Assembly (NCBI RefSeq): GCF_014898055.3
Contig: NW_023605194.1
Coordinates: 98,773,258-98,837,257, forward strand
Length of the DNA stretch: 64,000 bases
Direction: 5' to 3'
DNA from: Talpa occidentalis
Taxonomy: Eukaryota > Chordata > Mammalia > Eulipotyphla > Talpidae
The stretch's first letter is position 1; each line of letters begins with the position of its first letter. The notes below the pieces were generated by a model. It saw only the letters and a list, made by a program, of their open reading frames with translations, was not told the DNA's origin and ran no database searches. This document shows, in pieces, positions 1 to 13,287 of the stretch. Both the position numbers and the translations under genes were made by a program.

Positions 1-717
1 ATCTTGACATCCATCTCACAAAATGTCCAAATATGTAAGAATACCCACAATGACTACATTCTATTCTCAAAACACCTCCTTTTCCCAGATATATATACTG
101 TGTAGATATACATATATATTTCCCTGACATGTGTGTGTGTGGGGGGGTATTTATGTAAGCTTTGCTCTTTCCTGATTTCTCTTTCCTCTTTACTATCTCT
201 AATGCCACATTACACAAAAAAGAAGTAAATGTTGGATGCATTCATATGAAGAGGGAAAATATGTGCTTTATTAAGTTTTTACAAGGCTGGCTAGAGAACT
301 TAAAATGATAATAAAGTGAAATGTGTAATGCAAAAAAATAATACTAATCTCTCTCCTGCAGTTAATGATGACTTTTGTACAGTTCGTTAGAGTTTGTTTC
401 TTTTTCATGCTGGCAATAATTTTTTATGCTGGATTTACAATTCAATTCTTAATATATTGTATTTGGAACTCAGATATTATTATTTTATTTCCATCCAAAG
501 TGTATAAACCTGTAAAAACAAAATCCTTTGGAAGATGTAATATTTTTGATATTATTTAAGGAAAATTGAAGATAACCATAATTATAATAGGATGTCAGTA
601 TTTGGCTATTCTAGTTTGCACAAGTCACTTGCAATTGTTGGTGGATATTTGATTGAAAATAGGCTACTTACTTGGTTATTTGGAAGTACATTGTTCATGT
701 AAAAACTTATTTAATGA
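1..717. other. AT-rich non-coding DNA, no gene seen
   Basis: No coding or RNA gene is supported. A short GT run followed by a G7 tract lies near 130-147. A 64-codon ORF at 365-559 is hydrophobic and AT-driven, with no recognisable domain. The last 17 bases (701-717) are the left target-site duplication of the adjacent SINE. Confidence 0.7.
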
Positions 718-982
718 CGGATCTCCCTGGTGACGCAGGTGGTTGAGCCCAGCACTGTGAGGCAGTGTGCAGCCTCTGCAGCACTGATTCGATTCCTGGC
801 CAGCCTCGGCGCAACCCACATGGCGAACAGACCTCTCCTGTCTCACCCGCTGCTCCCCTCAGCAGTGTATTTCATCAGTCTGCCTGTTCTGTTCCCGGCT
901 CTGTCTCTGGTGAATCCTCTCACCCTCCTGCGCATCTGGCCTGTACCCTGGTTCTTGTATAAATAAAATAAATCTTAAAAAA
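718..982 (+). mobile_element. tRNA-derived SINE, sense copy
   Basis: This is one of only two + strand copies of the main SINE family of the window. The tRNA-like head has a box-A-like GTGACGCAGGTGG and a box-B-like GATTCGATTCC. The body is about 150 bp and rich in CTCC/CTGT, and the 3' end is AAATAAAATAAATCTT followed by A's. Imperfect target duplications (aaaaacttatttaatga, 701-717; one change at 983-999) show L1-type insertion. The frames of about 65-78 codons inside it are not genes. Confidence 0.93.
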
Positions 983-999
983 AAAAACTTATTTGATGA

Positions 1000-3900
1000 A
1001 AGTGAAAATAACTAAGCTTTTAAATATTTCATTAGTAATTTAAAAATTAGTGGAAATTCTTACAGATTGATACAGTGTATTCTCTTGTGGATACATTTTT
1101 GTTATTTGATTTTTATTTTGTATATTATTTGGTGTATAATTTCAATATAGTTTTCCTACTATATTGGGTTATGGTGTGTTTCCAGTGACAGAAGCTAACT
1201 TTGTTAATCAAGTTAATAATTCTGTTGTATAAGCAAAATTACTGAAATAGCATTATCCAACTTCTGCTTTTGTTCCATGCACATTGATTCTATAAATATA
1301 ATAGATAGAACTCTGATATGAAAATGTCATTTTTATCAATAACTGCAATGTTACTCTCTGTATTCTTCTAAAGCTGATCAATAATATCTTTCACTGTCCA
1401 GTTTGTCACAATACCATTTTGTGATCCTTCTTCATATAAAAATGAATATGGAGTGACTCTAAGAGACTGATGCCAGCTCTCTGTATGGGCTGTTGGCATT
1501 CTTAGCCTTTTCAACCAAGCACAGACAATTCAATATTGTACTCATGTTTGTTTTCTATTGGAGTGGATCCTAAAAGAAATAAAAGGTGGAATAGTGGATG
1601 CTGTTTTATACATGAAAAATAAGAAGCAGTGAAGCAGATGACTTATGAATATTTCCTCTTGATGTATTGCTTAGAATATATAACAATCCAGAAATGAAGC
1701 TGTTGCTTAGCTTTCTACAATGTTCTTTTGTTTATCCTTCAAGTGCTTCATCTTTTTATTCATCCTCATTGTGTTTAAAACATTCTGTCAATTTCAGACT
1801 GTATCTTCATGAAACAACTGTGCCAAATTGGGGCCAGTGATTCCAGTTTGATTTTTTTTTTTTTAGTTTTTCCTCTGTCATTGGGGTTATTGAGTGTCTT
1901 AGATGTTCAGCAGCTCATAAATGACAGACCTTTTTGACATAACAGAAGAGATAATTTTGAATGTTTTTATGAGCAAACAAAACTGAAGTTACTGATGTAT
2001 TTATATATTTTGGAACTGTATGGAAATTGTTATAAATTCTTTCACATTATCTCAATCTAAGCACAAGTGACATTAGAAATGCTCCCTTTTTAGTTTTAAG
2101 ACTATTTAGATAGGCCCACAATTTGTACAATATTTGTGTGGTCTTTCCATTATACAAGCTTGGTTTCTTTATAGTTACTATTTTTTTAAAGTTCTGCATT
2201 TAGTTTATTTATTTTAATTTTCTTTTTCAGGAAATGTACCCAAGAAGAGGTCTGAGAGAATATACTCAGCTGTCCTGCTGTGATTAGACAAGACACGGCT
2301 GAATTTTGTAAGTTCACCTATTTTTATCCTAGATAAAGAAGATTGTGCTGCAGAGATTCATTAATTTTTTTTTATTTAAAATTAAGGATCAAGTTTTGCT
2401 TTAATGGAAGATTTAATTTATTTTATTTTTTAAGCTTTCTTTTAGCTAACTTTTATTAATTTCAATAAATAGTGCAAAGTATGTCTTTTTTTTAGATGAT
2501 TCTATTTTTTAATTATTTGTGATAAAAAGTTTGCAGTTGATGAGCTAGTTTAAAGGGACAGTGCTGCAGGAATGCTGATTTGACCTGAGGAAATAGATAT
2601 AGTGTTCTTCATTTCAGCAACCAAATAAGTTTGATTTTATCAGTAGTAATGGCTTTTGAGGGCCTCATGAAAGTGACTCAATACTGACCATCTATAGGGA
2701 ATGCATTGAGTTATCTTGTGACGAGTATATAGACTTCACGGTCAAGAATGGTAACATGCCTCATGACATTGATGTTCTAGACTCTAACACTAATTCATTT
2801 TATGTGATGCAGAGCAAACCAACAAATGGTACTGGTGGAGTCATGAATGACGGAAAATGGAATGTTTCCTGAACCTTGATATTTATAACATTTTGGTTTA
2901 TATTGAAGTTGAGAAAATTTGCTAATTCAGTTTCTAAAATGTAATATAAAAAATAGATTTCCTTTCTTTTACAGACTGCCTTTAGATGCTGAGATTTGCC
3001 TCTCTTCAGTTTTCTATGATAGACTCAGTAGATTGAGATAATGCAATATGCATTGTTTATTTTGACATTTGTTACTTCTTGCCTTTTACCTTTCCTTACT
3101 TCTTCCTCTTTCCCTTTCCCTTTTTTTCCTTTCTTCCTTCTGCCTCTCCATTTTTCTTTTGTTTTTCATTCAAGCAGACTATTTCCACTAAACAGGGTAA
3201 GACAACTATGCTATATAGGCCATAATAAGCAGATAGGTTGCATGAAGAGCACACGAAGATCTGGATCTTAGAAATCCATCATAGTAATTTAAAGGTGGTA
3301 AGTCAGCTCAGAAAGATCTAAAATCGAGAGTCACATATGAAAAAGGGAGAAAGTTTGTAATACAATTATTAATATATCTCATAAAAAAGTAAAAATATAG
3401 ATTAACAAATAAAATCATCTAAAATTTAAATTATGGCTAGCAAATCCATTTTTTCCCCAGAACCTATTCACTTATATTAATCTTCTATTCCATGGAAATC
3501 ATGTGTTTTTTTTTTTTTCCATTAGGATACTGTATGTCAATAATTATCAATTTTCTACTCTTTTGTTAAGTGAAGATTATGTATTGTCTGCCATTTAAGT
3601 TCCAATTTTTTGATCATTGAATAACAACAGCATTGAAATGATTAAATAATTTTATATTTATAGAAAATATTTGTTGAATATTTGTATCAAGCTTGATGCA
3701 TTAAACAAAAAAATAACAATGAATTTGGGACTGAATATGACCCATGCAATTTTTATCAAGGATGACTATACATTTTCTTATCAGAATTTCACAGAAGCTT
3801 CTTGTCCCCCCATCACTACACATCTAAGAAATTTTAAATTGGGAACTATGGCAGTATTATTAGAGCTCAGAATAGTAAAATGCCAGAAAGATTTTTAAGA

Positions 3901-4283
3901 GCCAGAAACAAATGTATTCTTGGCTGGATCACACTCTTGTCACATAATCTTACCACTCGTCTATTCCACTAATGAAGAATCTGGAAACTGTGGAGGAGGT
4001 AAAGGGTACAAATTGTGATTAAATATTCTTCGTAATAGTATATGTGATAAAAATTTTAAAGAAGTAGAATAATTACATCTGAAAAAGAAAACTTAGTGAA
4101 GTAACTATATTATTGTTCATATATATTGAAGAATATGTCATATATTATTGAAAAGCTTCTCCAATTTGTTACTTTGTAGGGATTTTTTAAAAACTAGAAG
4201 TGTAATAAACCCGGACTATTTTCAGCGCTGATTTCCATGCTGTGGAAATTTTTAAGTATAGAATTTTGAAAATTCCTTATTTT
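1000..4283. other. AT-rich non-coding DNA with a candidate exon
   Basis: No gene is recognised. Poly-T tracts lie near 1851-1864 and 3508-3519, and a CT-rich low-complexity tract lies at about 3075-3165. A possible spliced exon is listed separately at 2231-2307. A 57-codon frame ending at 2872 (from 2699) reads as ordinary mixed peptide but matches nothing I recognise. Confidence 0.6.
2231..2307 (+). other. Candidate internal exon (non-coding or terminal)
   Basis: A long T-rich tract ends in ...TTCTTTTTCAG at 2230, and GTAAGTTC follows at 2308. The 77 bp between them are less AT-rich than the surroundings. One frame opens with ATG at 2234 and runs 17 codons to TAG, so a coding role is doubtful. 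A lncRNA exon or a chance pair of splice-like motifs are both possible. This is inference from motifs only. Confidence 0.25.
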
Positions 4284-4298
4284 GAAAGATCCTTTAAA

Positions 4299-4543
4299 GA
4301 TTTTATTTATTTTTGCATAGACCAACTGGGGTTTAGGCCAGAGGTGTGTGGGGTAAGGATTCATCAGAGACAGAGTGGGGAGCAGAAAAGTCAGATCTAT
4401 TGAAATACACTGCTGAAGGAAGCAGTGGGCAAGACAGGAGGAGTGTGCTGTGCCATGTAGGTTAGCTCCCTGGTTTGGATCTAACTTAGGCCTTCTCAGT
4501 GGTAGCTGAGGCTTAACTGCTAGACCATCACAGGGAGGCCCTC
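4299..4543 (-). mobile_element. tRNA-derived SINE, antisense copy
   Basis: The A-rich tail appears as a T-rich tract at the left end and the tRNA-like head lies at the right end. Flanking repeats gaaagatcctttaaa (4284-4298) and gaaagatcatttaaa (4544-4558) differ at one base, so this is an older insertion. The body is diverged: box B is weak and several CpGs are lost. Confidence 0.9.
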
Positions 4544-4558
4544 GAAAGATCATTTAAA

Positions 4559-6165
4559 ACAAACCCAACATACCTTGCAGGGACAATGTCAGAGAAAAAG
4601 TGCTAATTAATCCAACATGAAATCTTCCAAATCTTGGGTTAATGATCATAAATTACTTACTGTTTACATTCTGTAATAAGTCATTGGTTTCAATCAACAT
4701 TGACTTTTCTGAGCTCTTACAGAGCAGGAAGTTAACTGATTTAGCAAAACGTGTCCTACTCAGCCTAGGTGCTTGTTGAATAACTCTCTCGTCCTCATAT
4801 GGAGAACTCAGTTTTTGCTAAGGGTGTAAAAAAAATATGATCTAAGTAGAGTTTTAGCTTTTGCAATGACAATTTCCTTAGAAGTTATTCTCATTTCATC
4901 TGTGTTAGAATTCATCTAAATGAATGTTTAATGAGCATGTTAAAAAAAATTTGTTGTCTTTTTGCTATCCATTATGATTATTCCCTAAAGAGAGGATTAT
5001 GCTTCACGAGGTAATACCTATCAACATAGGCTATTTACTGGCATTTTGGACACTGAATGATTTTAGCTTACAAATAACTTTTCACATTTAAAATGGTAGT
5101 TAGCTATAGACTTCCTCTTCCCAAAAACTCAGTAGAGATGAACTCATATTTTTTTCTTAAACTTATATTCCTTAAAGAATTCAGTCAAATGAATGAATTC
5201 CACTTGATTAAAACTCCATTGTGATGAATTTGCTAGGTAAACATTTTATCTAAGTTGAGTGATGGAAAATGTGTGCATTTTTCCACCTCTTTCTATTTAA
5301 ATATACTTTCTACAGTGGAGAGTTATGGCAGTTTTGTTATTTGGAGTAAAGCTCTTCACACCTCAAAATGGAAACAAATTACTATGTAATTCTAAATACA
5401 AATGAGTGAATGCAAAAATGGGAAGTCTCTCAAAGAAAAATTCAGTTTCTCTTCAGTTAGAAATTCATGTACAGAATAGAGATCAGTGTCATGAACATCA
5501 TTTACTAATATAACACAATTTTATCTATTATTTCGTGTCATGAGCTACAGCAGTGGTTCTTGCTGATTAGAGAAGATAGTTATTTCATTTTTTATTCATA
5601 TTTGCTGTCCGTTGCATCTTTGTGCATGGATGATAGAAAATACAATATTGAAGACATTAGCTCCTCCACATTCATTAGTTGCCTTTAAAAAATTCACGTA
5701 TATATGTATATACACACATTTCTAACATTATCACCTTGGAAACAATATTGACAAAATTCTTTTTGAATAACTTCTTTATTGAACAAGGCTTTTTTTTTAA
5801 AATGTGACAAACTTTAATTTGTTTTCTCTGCATAATTAACAACTGTGACTTTCTGTTTCATTTGTTTTAACTTTTATATTAATGAATTCACCTTTGTCCT
5901 GCTCTGACTTGATACTGAAAAAGGTTTTATGCATCATTGCTTCTTAATATGCCTCGTGTAATTGGTCCTGTTACAGTGGCCTGTGTTATACTTATCTTCC
6001 AAAATGAGACTTTTTCAAGAAATAGTTTATTTCAAACTGATTTTTGCTTGAGTGAGGTCATTATCAACATGGAAAATATTTTGATAAAGAGGTATATAAA
6101 ATAATGAAAATTGTAAAAAGCACTTTATGAATGCACAGACTGACAGGCATATATTTCCGTGTAGC
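4559..6165. other. AT-rich non-coding DNA
   Basis: No coding region, RNA gene or clear young repeat is visible. There is a short TA/CA-rich stretch at about 5698-5720 and scattered poly-A/T runs. Nothing further can be supported by eye. Confidence 0.6.
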
Positions 6166-6445
6166 CTAGTAAACACTATGTCTACTTGAGAAGAATGTAT
6201 ATTTAGCTTTTTTGGGTATAGTGCCCTATAAATGTCTATTAAGGTCCTATGGTATAATATGCTTAAGGATATAATTTCCATTTAATTTTTGTCTTGGTGT
6301 GTGCATTTGTAATAATGGGGTGTTGAAGTTCCGTACCACTATTGTGATGTTATGTCTATTTTTGATTTGATCATAATCGCCTTATATATTTTGATATTCT
6401 GTCATCTCGTGCAGTTCTGAGGTTATTGTTGAATGCATATTCACA
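6166..6445 (-). mobile_element. Old L1 ORF2 endonuclease-region fragment
   Basis: Read antisense, the segment follows the order familiar from L1 endonuclease coding sequence. A stretch resembling the 'atgtctattaaggtc' part is followed by 'aatggggtgttgaagtt' and 'ccactattgtgatgtt'. It is heavily mutated and has no usable frame. Assignment is by recognition of L1 wording, not by alignment. Confidence 0.6.
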
Positions 6446-8484
6446 TTTTGAAACAATTTCAGTTTATCAAATCAAAGTATAGTGTGCTTTTCTAACAATA
6501 ATTATTTTATAAGATCCATGACACATCTCTATGGAAAATGTAGATTTTTTTTAGCCAGAATTCATTAAGTTCATACATCTGAAATAAAGTATGTGAAACT
6601 GAATCAACTCTTGAAAAGCAAAATAATACTTACAAAAAGAAGTCATATTTTTATCCTTTAGGACTAATGATTTTTAACTTGTGATAATATTTTAAATCTT
6701 AAGATTTAAAATGAACAGTAAAACAATATTTTAGAAAATTTTATTTCTAAAAGGCATGTCATTTGCTTTTTTCTCCTTTTTAATTATTTTGATTAATTGA
6801 AGTCATTAATTCCTTAAAAAATTAAATAACTCATTCCCATACAATTTTTCTAAAACTTATGGAACAAGGATGTTTTGGCAAGATTTTTTTTTCACAGTTC
6901 AAATTTTACACTGTCCAGATTGTATCCTTTCTTATCTCATTTCTATCCAGAAAATTGGTGAGGAATACATAATCGTAATTATCTTTTATAATGGAGATGA
7001 TTTTTATGCAACAAGACAGTGTTTCAGGTTGCAGCATAGAATTGTTGCAGGTACATTATAAAAACCTCAATTAACATTTGCCTTTGGGAAATTCATAAGA
7101 CCTGCATTTCCCTTTAGGTGATAGTTTTGATAACTATGTATTATTTTTAATGTACAAAATTCTTAAATTACAATATTCTTTCTTCAGTGTAAGTGACAAT
7201 AAGGTATGCTTTAAAGGTAAAATGTTATTGTTAAAAGCATAATATGACTTCCTGTATTACTAATTTTACTTCTGGGTTGAAGAATATTATCTTATATCTG
7301 AATATGGAGAATGTTTTTTTTTTTTTTTAATCTTTAGCTCCATATGGCTCTGAACATAGTGAGATAAGTAAAAGATTCTCCTAAGATACATGTTTTTGAA
7401 AGTACTGAAAATTTTTTTATGTAAGAGCAAATCTAACTTGGACCAACCTTTACAGCTTATTGCCTCTAAAAATCTCATAACACAAGTATTTTTGTTTTAT
7501 TTAGGGATTTAAAATAAATTAGAAGTCAAAGCATAGAATGATATAAAGACCTATCTAATAGAATCATAAAGTACAGATTTACAAATTTTAGTGTAATTCA
7601 AATTATAGATCCACTAAATGGAAAACATTTCAGTTGCTGGAAAATTAATCCTGTATTTCTGGATTTGTCAAATTAGATTATGTAGATCAAAGAAATATAT
7701 TAAAAGGGAAATGGAGAGAAAATGTATTAAAGTAAATCAGGTTAAGATTATGCAATGAAGCAATAGAAGATAGCAAGTGGCAGCATTAAGAACAACTAGT
7801 TTGAGCTTTGAGAGCTTAATATGTGAAGTTCTTCAATAAAACATAAATGGCTGTATTTTATAATTTATAGCTTAGAGTTAGAAAAGTCATCTAAGCTTTA
7901 GTACTCTCACAAAGCATTGTTTTCTTTTATATGGTGTGATAAAATCACCAATGAATTTTGTTTCTTCGATATTAATAATGGTTCAAACAAGATGGTTAAA
8001 GAAATTGAATCTTATGGAACCATGAAATACATCTCTCTGTTAAAGTATTGGTTATTTCACAATATTTCTTACTTAAATTTCAAATAATAGTTACTTTACT
8101 AAACTTGTACATACTAAACAGCTATGGCATTTATATAATGAAATTATTCTCCAAATAGAAAAATAGTTTTTAATCTAAAGAAAGGAAATGTGAATCTTTT
8201 CCTTATTTAATTGCATTATCTAAACAAATGTAAGAGGTATCTAAAAGATACCTGAAAGGTGTCTAAAAGGTATCTAAAAAAATACCTCATCTAAAGTGTG
8301 GAAACTCAGTTCAGTTTAATGCATGGAATATTTATTGTGTCCCTTTAGGATGAATAAATGAATTAGTATAGTTAGGGAAATTAATATACAGTAATCCATG
8401 ATCTCATTCTATTACTTAATTATAATAAGTTATAGTTAATATTCTGACTTCAACATTCTAAGATAGAAATACTTTATTCTAGAA
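6446..8484. other. AT-rich non-coding DNA
   Basis: No gene is seen. A poly-T tract lies at 7314-7328. At about 8233-8290 the motif GGTATCTAAAAG and its inverse GATACCT recur several times, giving a small direct/inverted repeat cluster. Confidence 0.6.
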
Positions 8485-8697
8485 AATATAGTGGGGGAGA
8501 CAGCATAATTCCAGCTTCTCTTACTACCTCTATGACGTAGGGTAATTTCATAATTTTTTTATAGCCTCAGTTATTTCACCTATAAAATGGGGTAAATTGT
8601 ATTTCTCTGATGAAGGATTAATAATGCAATGGTATAAACATATCAGAGTGTTTTAACATAGTTCTTAGTAATTGGTAAATGCTCAGTAATTTTTGGA
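8485..8697 (+). repeat. MIR SINE relic
   Basis: The order of motifs is that of MIR: a 'tctatgacgtagggtaatttcat' region (family: gtgaccttgggcaagtcac), then 'cctcagttatttcacctataaaatgggg', then 'ttcttagtaattggtaaatgctcagtaa'. It is an ancient element with no target duplication visible. Confidence 0.75.
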
Positions 8698-11271
8698 GCC
8701 CCTTCCAAAAAGTTAGAAAGCTTTAGCTTATGAAGCCAATGGAGAATATAATGTAGGAGCTAAAACAAGTAAAACAAATTACATTTCTAGGTTCAAGTAA
8801 TTGAAAAATAAGTATTTCTAATGAAAGAACACACTAAAAATGCTTTCTGTTTTTGCTTCTATTTTCGTGCCTTTAGGTTTTACATTGTAATGCTGGAAAT
8901 TTCTCTTAGGGGTCCTTTCAGTACTATTCTTCTGTGAAAGTGTGGAATCATATTTAAAAATAGGCGAGTGAAGCAGAGTTGCGTGGTGCTAGACTTCGTT
9001 ATTATGACTTTGAAAAGCATTTTCTCACTTTGGTTGTTTCTTCAAAGATCTAACCAACCAAGTACATGTCTGTATTAGGGCATTAGATGAAGCTTACAGT
9101 TAGGGAATGCTGTGAAAGATTGCTTACTTAATTTATAAAAAGCACATTATTTTTGGATTAATCTCTTTACCTATTGAATCTACACTGTTTTCTGCATAAA
9201 AACAAGATATCGCCTTTGTCTGGTTGTTGTCCCTTTTCTCATACCTTTGGTATCAATTCTTTGTTGCCTATTTATGAACCAGGAATCAAGTGATCACACA
9301 AGCTCTTACCTCGCAACTATCCCATTAGAAATTACAGGACAAAATCAAACATCATGACATTAATTTTTTTATGGTATCTGGATCAAGGGAAAGCCAACTG
9401 CTTATTAAAAAAAAAACACAACTTTTGGCAACTATAAAAATTCTTCTATATCCAACCTTATCCGACTTTATTTTACTGTCTTATAGCTATCACAGCTACA
9501 ATTTTCTCATTATAAACCACTTGAGCTCCTGCTGTAGTTTTTTGGAAAGAGACAGCAGAAGCATCACCAAATGTAGTCCAAATTAGGGAAAGGATGAAGT
9601 ATAGTAAATAGGGAGATCCACCCTCTCATTTCTTTATCATTCCTAGAGAAGTGTAGGAAAAAGCATCTCAACATATGAGAGGAGTGGTGAGATTTGAGAT
9701 TCAGGGCATAATAATGGCAACATGAGGTTTTAACATTGATTCCAATTTAAGTATTCCACATGGCTGGTGCTGATTTGTAGCAGTGATTTGTAAGGATGTG
9801 CTTCATTACAATCCTGTTTCTCCTTTGCTTAAAATGGATTGCAAGTAAGGGTGAAGGCACCAGATTTGGTTAATTTCAGGAATTGATCACATTGCCTGCT
9901 ACATGGGTTTGAAAATGAGACACAATTTATGAATTGGTCTATTTTTAACACAGACATTCTTTGCCATTATGCTGTGCAAAGACAGCAATATCTGATGCTC
10001 AGTTACTTGATGTCTTTTGTAGAGTGGCCTCAAAAGCTAAGTTAAAGTACAGATAATGTTTATATGTATGCTTTCTAGGAAAAATATAAGCTCCTTTTAA
10101 GTGAAGTGAAAATGTTAGTATCCGTTTATGTTTTTTCTTTTTTAAATTTCTTATAAAATCGGTATCTTCTAAATTATGTTAGTATAAAACTTTGTTGAAG
10201 ACCAAAGTTGGGAGGTGGGAGAGATAAAATTTATTGCAAAAGACTTTCACTCATTGCTTCATTTCCTATTATGTAGTTTTTTGTTTGTTTGTTTTTGGCA
10301 AAAGATATAATAGGGTCTGTAAATCGATATATTTAAGTCAATGGCAATAGGTAAAGTAGCATTTCTCCCGAATGTTCTTGAGCATAATTTACTTCACTAA
10401 TCTGTAATTTCATACCTTGTGAGAAAGAGAGAAACTCTTGACTTCCAAAGGTGAAAAGAAAAGACAGCCTTCAGTGGAGAAAAACAAACTTCTGTGTTCT
10501 TTAGAGAATTTGACTTTTAAAGGGAATATGCACACGTACACATGGGAAGAAGGCTTTGGGGTCAGTAGCCTCCTGCATTTGCTTTCATAATTGGGAAAAC
10601 ATTAATACTTGAATAACTTGCCTTGCCAGGTTGACAGTGTAGACATGATGACATGCATAGAGCAGAGAGCCATTTGCCAGCCAGATGGTGTGAGACAATT
10701 TATTAGCACACTGCTCTTAGGTGATGTCTTTGTTAGTGTTCTAGATCGAGATGACTATCAGTTCAGTATAGCTCCAGTGGGGCACGGATGAAAAGCATCA
10801 CAATGGGAAAAAACAGAAACTTAGGTAAAGGTCTAATCATCAATTTTTTTGGAATAGTTCATGAGGATAAATTAGGACCAGGATCTGATTTCTGCTGTGT
10901 TTGTGTGTGTGTTTATACCTCCTAAGCAAAGCTAGGAGACCTTGGCTATTTTTGAAGGTTTTTTTCCCTTTGCCACAAAATTAAAGACTGTTACATTTTA
11001 AGGATGGGAAGGGAGGCACTCACAAGGTATGTTTAGTTCCCTTATTCCCCTGGGTACCCCAAGATTCTGAGATGATTCTGTTCCTTGGAGAGCTCAATTT
11101 CTATCTTTGAACAGGGAAAAACAGCATTTTTTTATTTAGGGAATTATCCAAAAAGCTACTTTTTTACAAAATTTTTTCTTTTCTTTTTTATTCCCAAAAG
11201 TGCTTACATTTTGAAACAATGACATCAGTGTAGTAGACTGTCACTATGATATTAGTATATTATGTTGACAT
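8698..11271. other. AT-rich non-coding DNA
   Basis: No gene is supported. A 60-codon frame at 10609-10791 has mixed composition but no start context, homologue or splice sites that I can recognise. The right end (11272-11286) is the target duplication of the next SINE. Confidence 0.6.
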
Positions 11272-11286
11272 CACTATTCACTCTTT

Positions 11287-11569
11287 TTTTTTTTAAGATT
11301 TATTTTTTATTTATTTATTTATACAAGCACTGGGTACAGTCAGAAGCGTGGGAGGGCGAGAGAATTCAACAGAGCCAGAGCGGGGAGCAGAGCAGGCAGA
11401 AGGACCGAATTACACTGCTGAGGGGAGCAGCGGGCGGCAGGAGGGGTCTGCGTGCTATGTGGGACCCTTCTCCGGTGGCCGAGGAGCAGCCGGGGATCGA
11501 ACCGGCGCAGCAGAGGCTGCGGGCAGCTTTGCAACCCAGCGCTCAACCGCTGCGCCACCGGGGAGGCCC
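11287..11569 (-). mobile_element. Young-subfamily tRNA-derived SINE
   Basis: An antisense copy whose tail is T12AAGATTTATTTTTTATTTATTTATT. It carries the variant 'caagcactgggtacagtcagaagcg' shared only with the copies at 21917 and 56185. CpGs are well kept (ggccgagg, gatcgaaccggcg, ctgcgccaccgg). Perfect 15-bp duplications cactattcactcttt flank it (11272-11286, 11570-11584). This points to a recent insertion. ORFs of 79-108 codons within it are by-products of its GC content. Confidence 0.95.
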
Positions 11570-11584
11570 CACTATTCACTCTTT

Positions 11585-13034
11585 ATGATACATATATGAT
11601 GTTAATATAATGGAAATTTATGCTACTTAAGGTACGAGTAATATCTTTTAGAATAGTAATATCTTTGCAAATTATGATTGCAAAGGAGATAAATAGAAAC
11701 AGAAAATTGAACAAAGAAAGAAAAGACACACATCCTTTACAAATGAATGAAAATAATTAGGAAAACTTTCAGACTAGAAGATTTACAAAGTTGTTATTTT
11801 TCAGAAACTTATTGTTTATGAAATTAGAAATTATATTCTGCCTTGAGTTTATTCTCTCTTGTGGCAATATTTTCTTAGATATCCACTTTATGATCAAATT
11901 TATTAAAAATAAAAATACATTTTGTCTAGGAAAATATATTACAAGCAAAAACACCTATTTATTAACATAAAGAATAGAGTATGCATAAAAGTACTGATTT
12001 TGGGAATCAATGCAATTATTGATTGCTTTGTAGCAAATAAATATAGTCATTGTTATAATTTAATTTCCATTTTCAATGTTCATTGTAGCTGAAAATACAA
12101 ACTTCCTCTCTTTGGTTCAGTGACTCTTAAAATAGTTGCCTTCCAGAAATAGTAGAACCTTACTTATTTCCCACAAGGAGAAAATATGTAACACGCCTTG
12201 TTAATATCCTAGCATAAAATATATTTTACCATGGAATAAGCAGCAAATAGATAATTCACTAGAAACACAGACAAAAATATCAATGAGTATTTTACAGAGG
12301 AATAAATGAAAAATGCTGTAAACGAATAAAAAGATGCTGAACCTCCTTAAGAGTAAAAGAAATTCAAATTAAAAAATAATGGATTATAATTTCCCTTCCA
12401 TCAAATTGGCAAAGGTTTTGATAAAACAGACCCATATATTGGCATTAGGGATGTAATGTGATTTCTAAGTATCAACATAATTCTATACCCCAAAATTCAC
12501 CAAAAGTAACTGTCAATACAGAGGGTATAATAGTCATACTGCTCTTAAGTCAGTCCTTAAATTTTTAACATTAGCGATAGTATTTATTTCTAGAAATTCA
12601 ATGTTATTTTTTAAAAATGTTAGCCTATTTCTCACAATTACTTCTTAACTCATGTTCATTTAAATCTTGTCTTTTTTTTTAACACAGTAAGCATAGTTGC
12701 TTTCTGTTTCTTTTAATTCTAATATTTAGTGTATTTCCAAGTCTTTTCCTGTCTTTTGTTTCTTCTGTGTTTGTTAATTGTTCCTTATTTACTAAGGTAC
12801 TGGACTTTTTTTTTTTCCTTTTCTTTTGAATGGCTTATTGTTTTCAGAAGGTTTTTTTTTTTTTAATTCTTTAAGTCCAAAAATGAGGGCGTACTTTCTT
12901 CAAAGAGATATCAACTTTTGATCTTCTTCTGTCAAACACTTAGGTCATTACTGTGGAGGGTGCTAAGACTCCACCTTGGAAGAACACCCTAGGAATTACT
13001 TCTCTTTTCCACTCACTATGAATATGTCAAAACA
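11585..13034. other. AT-rich non-coding DNA
   Basis: No gene is supported. There are poly-T tracts at about 12809-12819 and 12854-12865. The part from about 12950 may already belong to the old L1 3' end that follows. Confidence 0.6.
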
Positions 13035-13246
13035 AAAGCATAAGCTGCATGGTGACTATAGTTACCAATACTATATTGTATATTAGGGCCCGACTAAGGG
13101 TAGACTTAAAGTTCTAACTCTAACCCCCAACACACACAATTGTAATTATATGAGTGATAGCTGTGTTAACCGACCATACTGTGTTAATCATTTTGCAACA
13201 TACACATATCAAAAACACACAAATTCATTTGATTTGGCAAATGCTC
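13035..13246 (+). mobile_element. Old L1 3' UTR end, target of the young L1
   Basis: Contains 'gcatggtgactatagttaccaatactatattgtat', then 'gtaattatatgagtgatagctgtgtta', then 'atcattttgcaacatacacatatc'. This series is characteristic of the 3' UTR of mammalian-wide L1s. It is diverged and interrupted at its right side by the full-length L1. Confidence 0.75.
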
Positions 13247-13262
13247 TAAAGAGAAAAGAGAG
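13247..13262. repeat. L1 target-site duplication, left copy
   Basis: TAAAGAGAAAAGAGAG, repeated without change at 19765-19780. On the bottom strand the cut site reads TCTTT/AGAG or similar, close to the L1 endonuclease preference TTTT/AA. Confidence 0.97.
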
Positions 13263-13275
13263 GAGGGGGGCGGAG

Positions 13276-13287
13276 CAACATGGCGGC
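13276..13287 (+). promoter_or_regulatory. YY1-like site at L1 start
   Basis: CAACATGGCGGC, 13 bases from the 5' end. It matches the YY1 core (AAnATGGCGGC) and sits where human L1 has its YY1 site, which is known to set accurate transcription starts. Function here is inferred from motif and position. Confidence 0.7.

Noticed and set aside
718..982. A functional tRNA gene
   Set aside because: The box A and B-like motifs belong to the SINE head; no cloverleaf with acceptor stem can be drawn.
2666..2872. Possible coding exon ending at TGA 2870
   Set aside because: The open stretch reads like ordinary peptide but has no start, acceptor or recognised family; chance cannot be excluded.
10609..10791. 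60-codon mixed-composition ORF
   Set aside because: No homologue recognised, no splice sites and no promoter context.
11262..11599. Overlapping 79-108 codon ORFs on both strands
   Set aside because: They lie in the GC-rich young SINE; the same frames recur in the other SINE copies.
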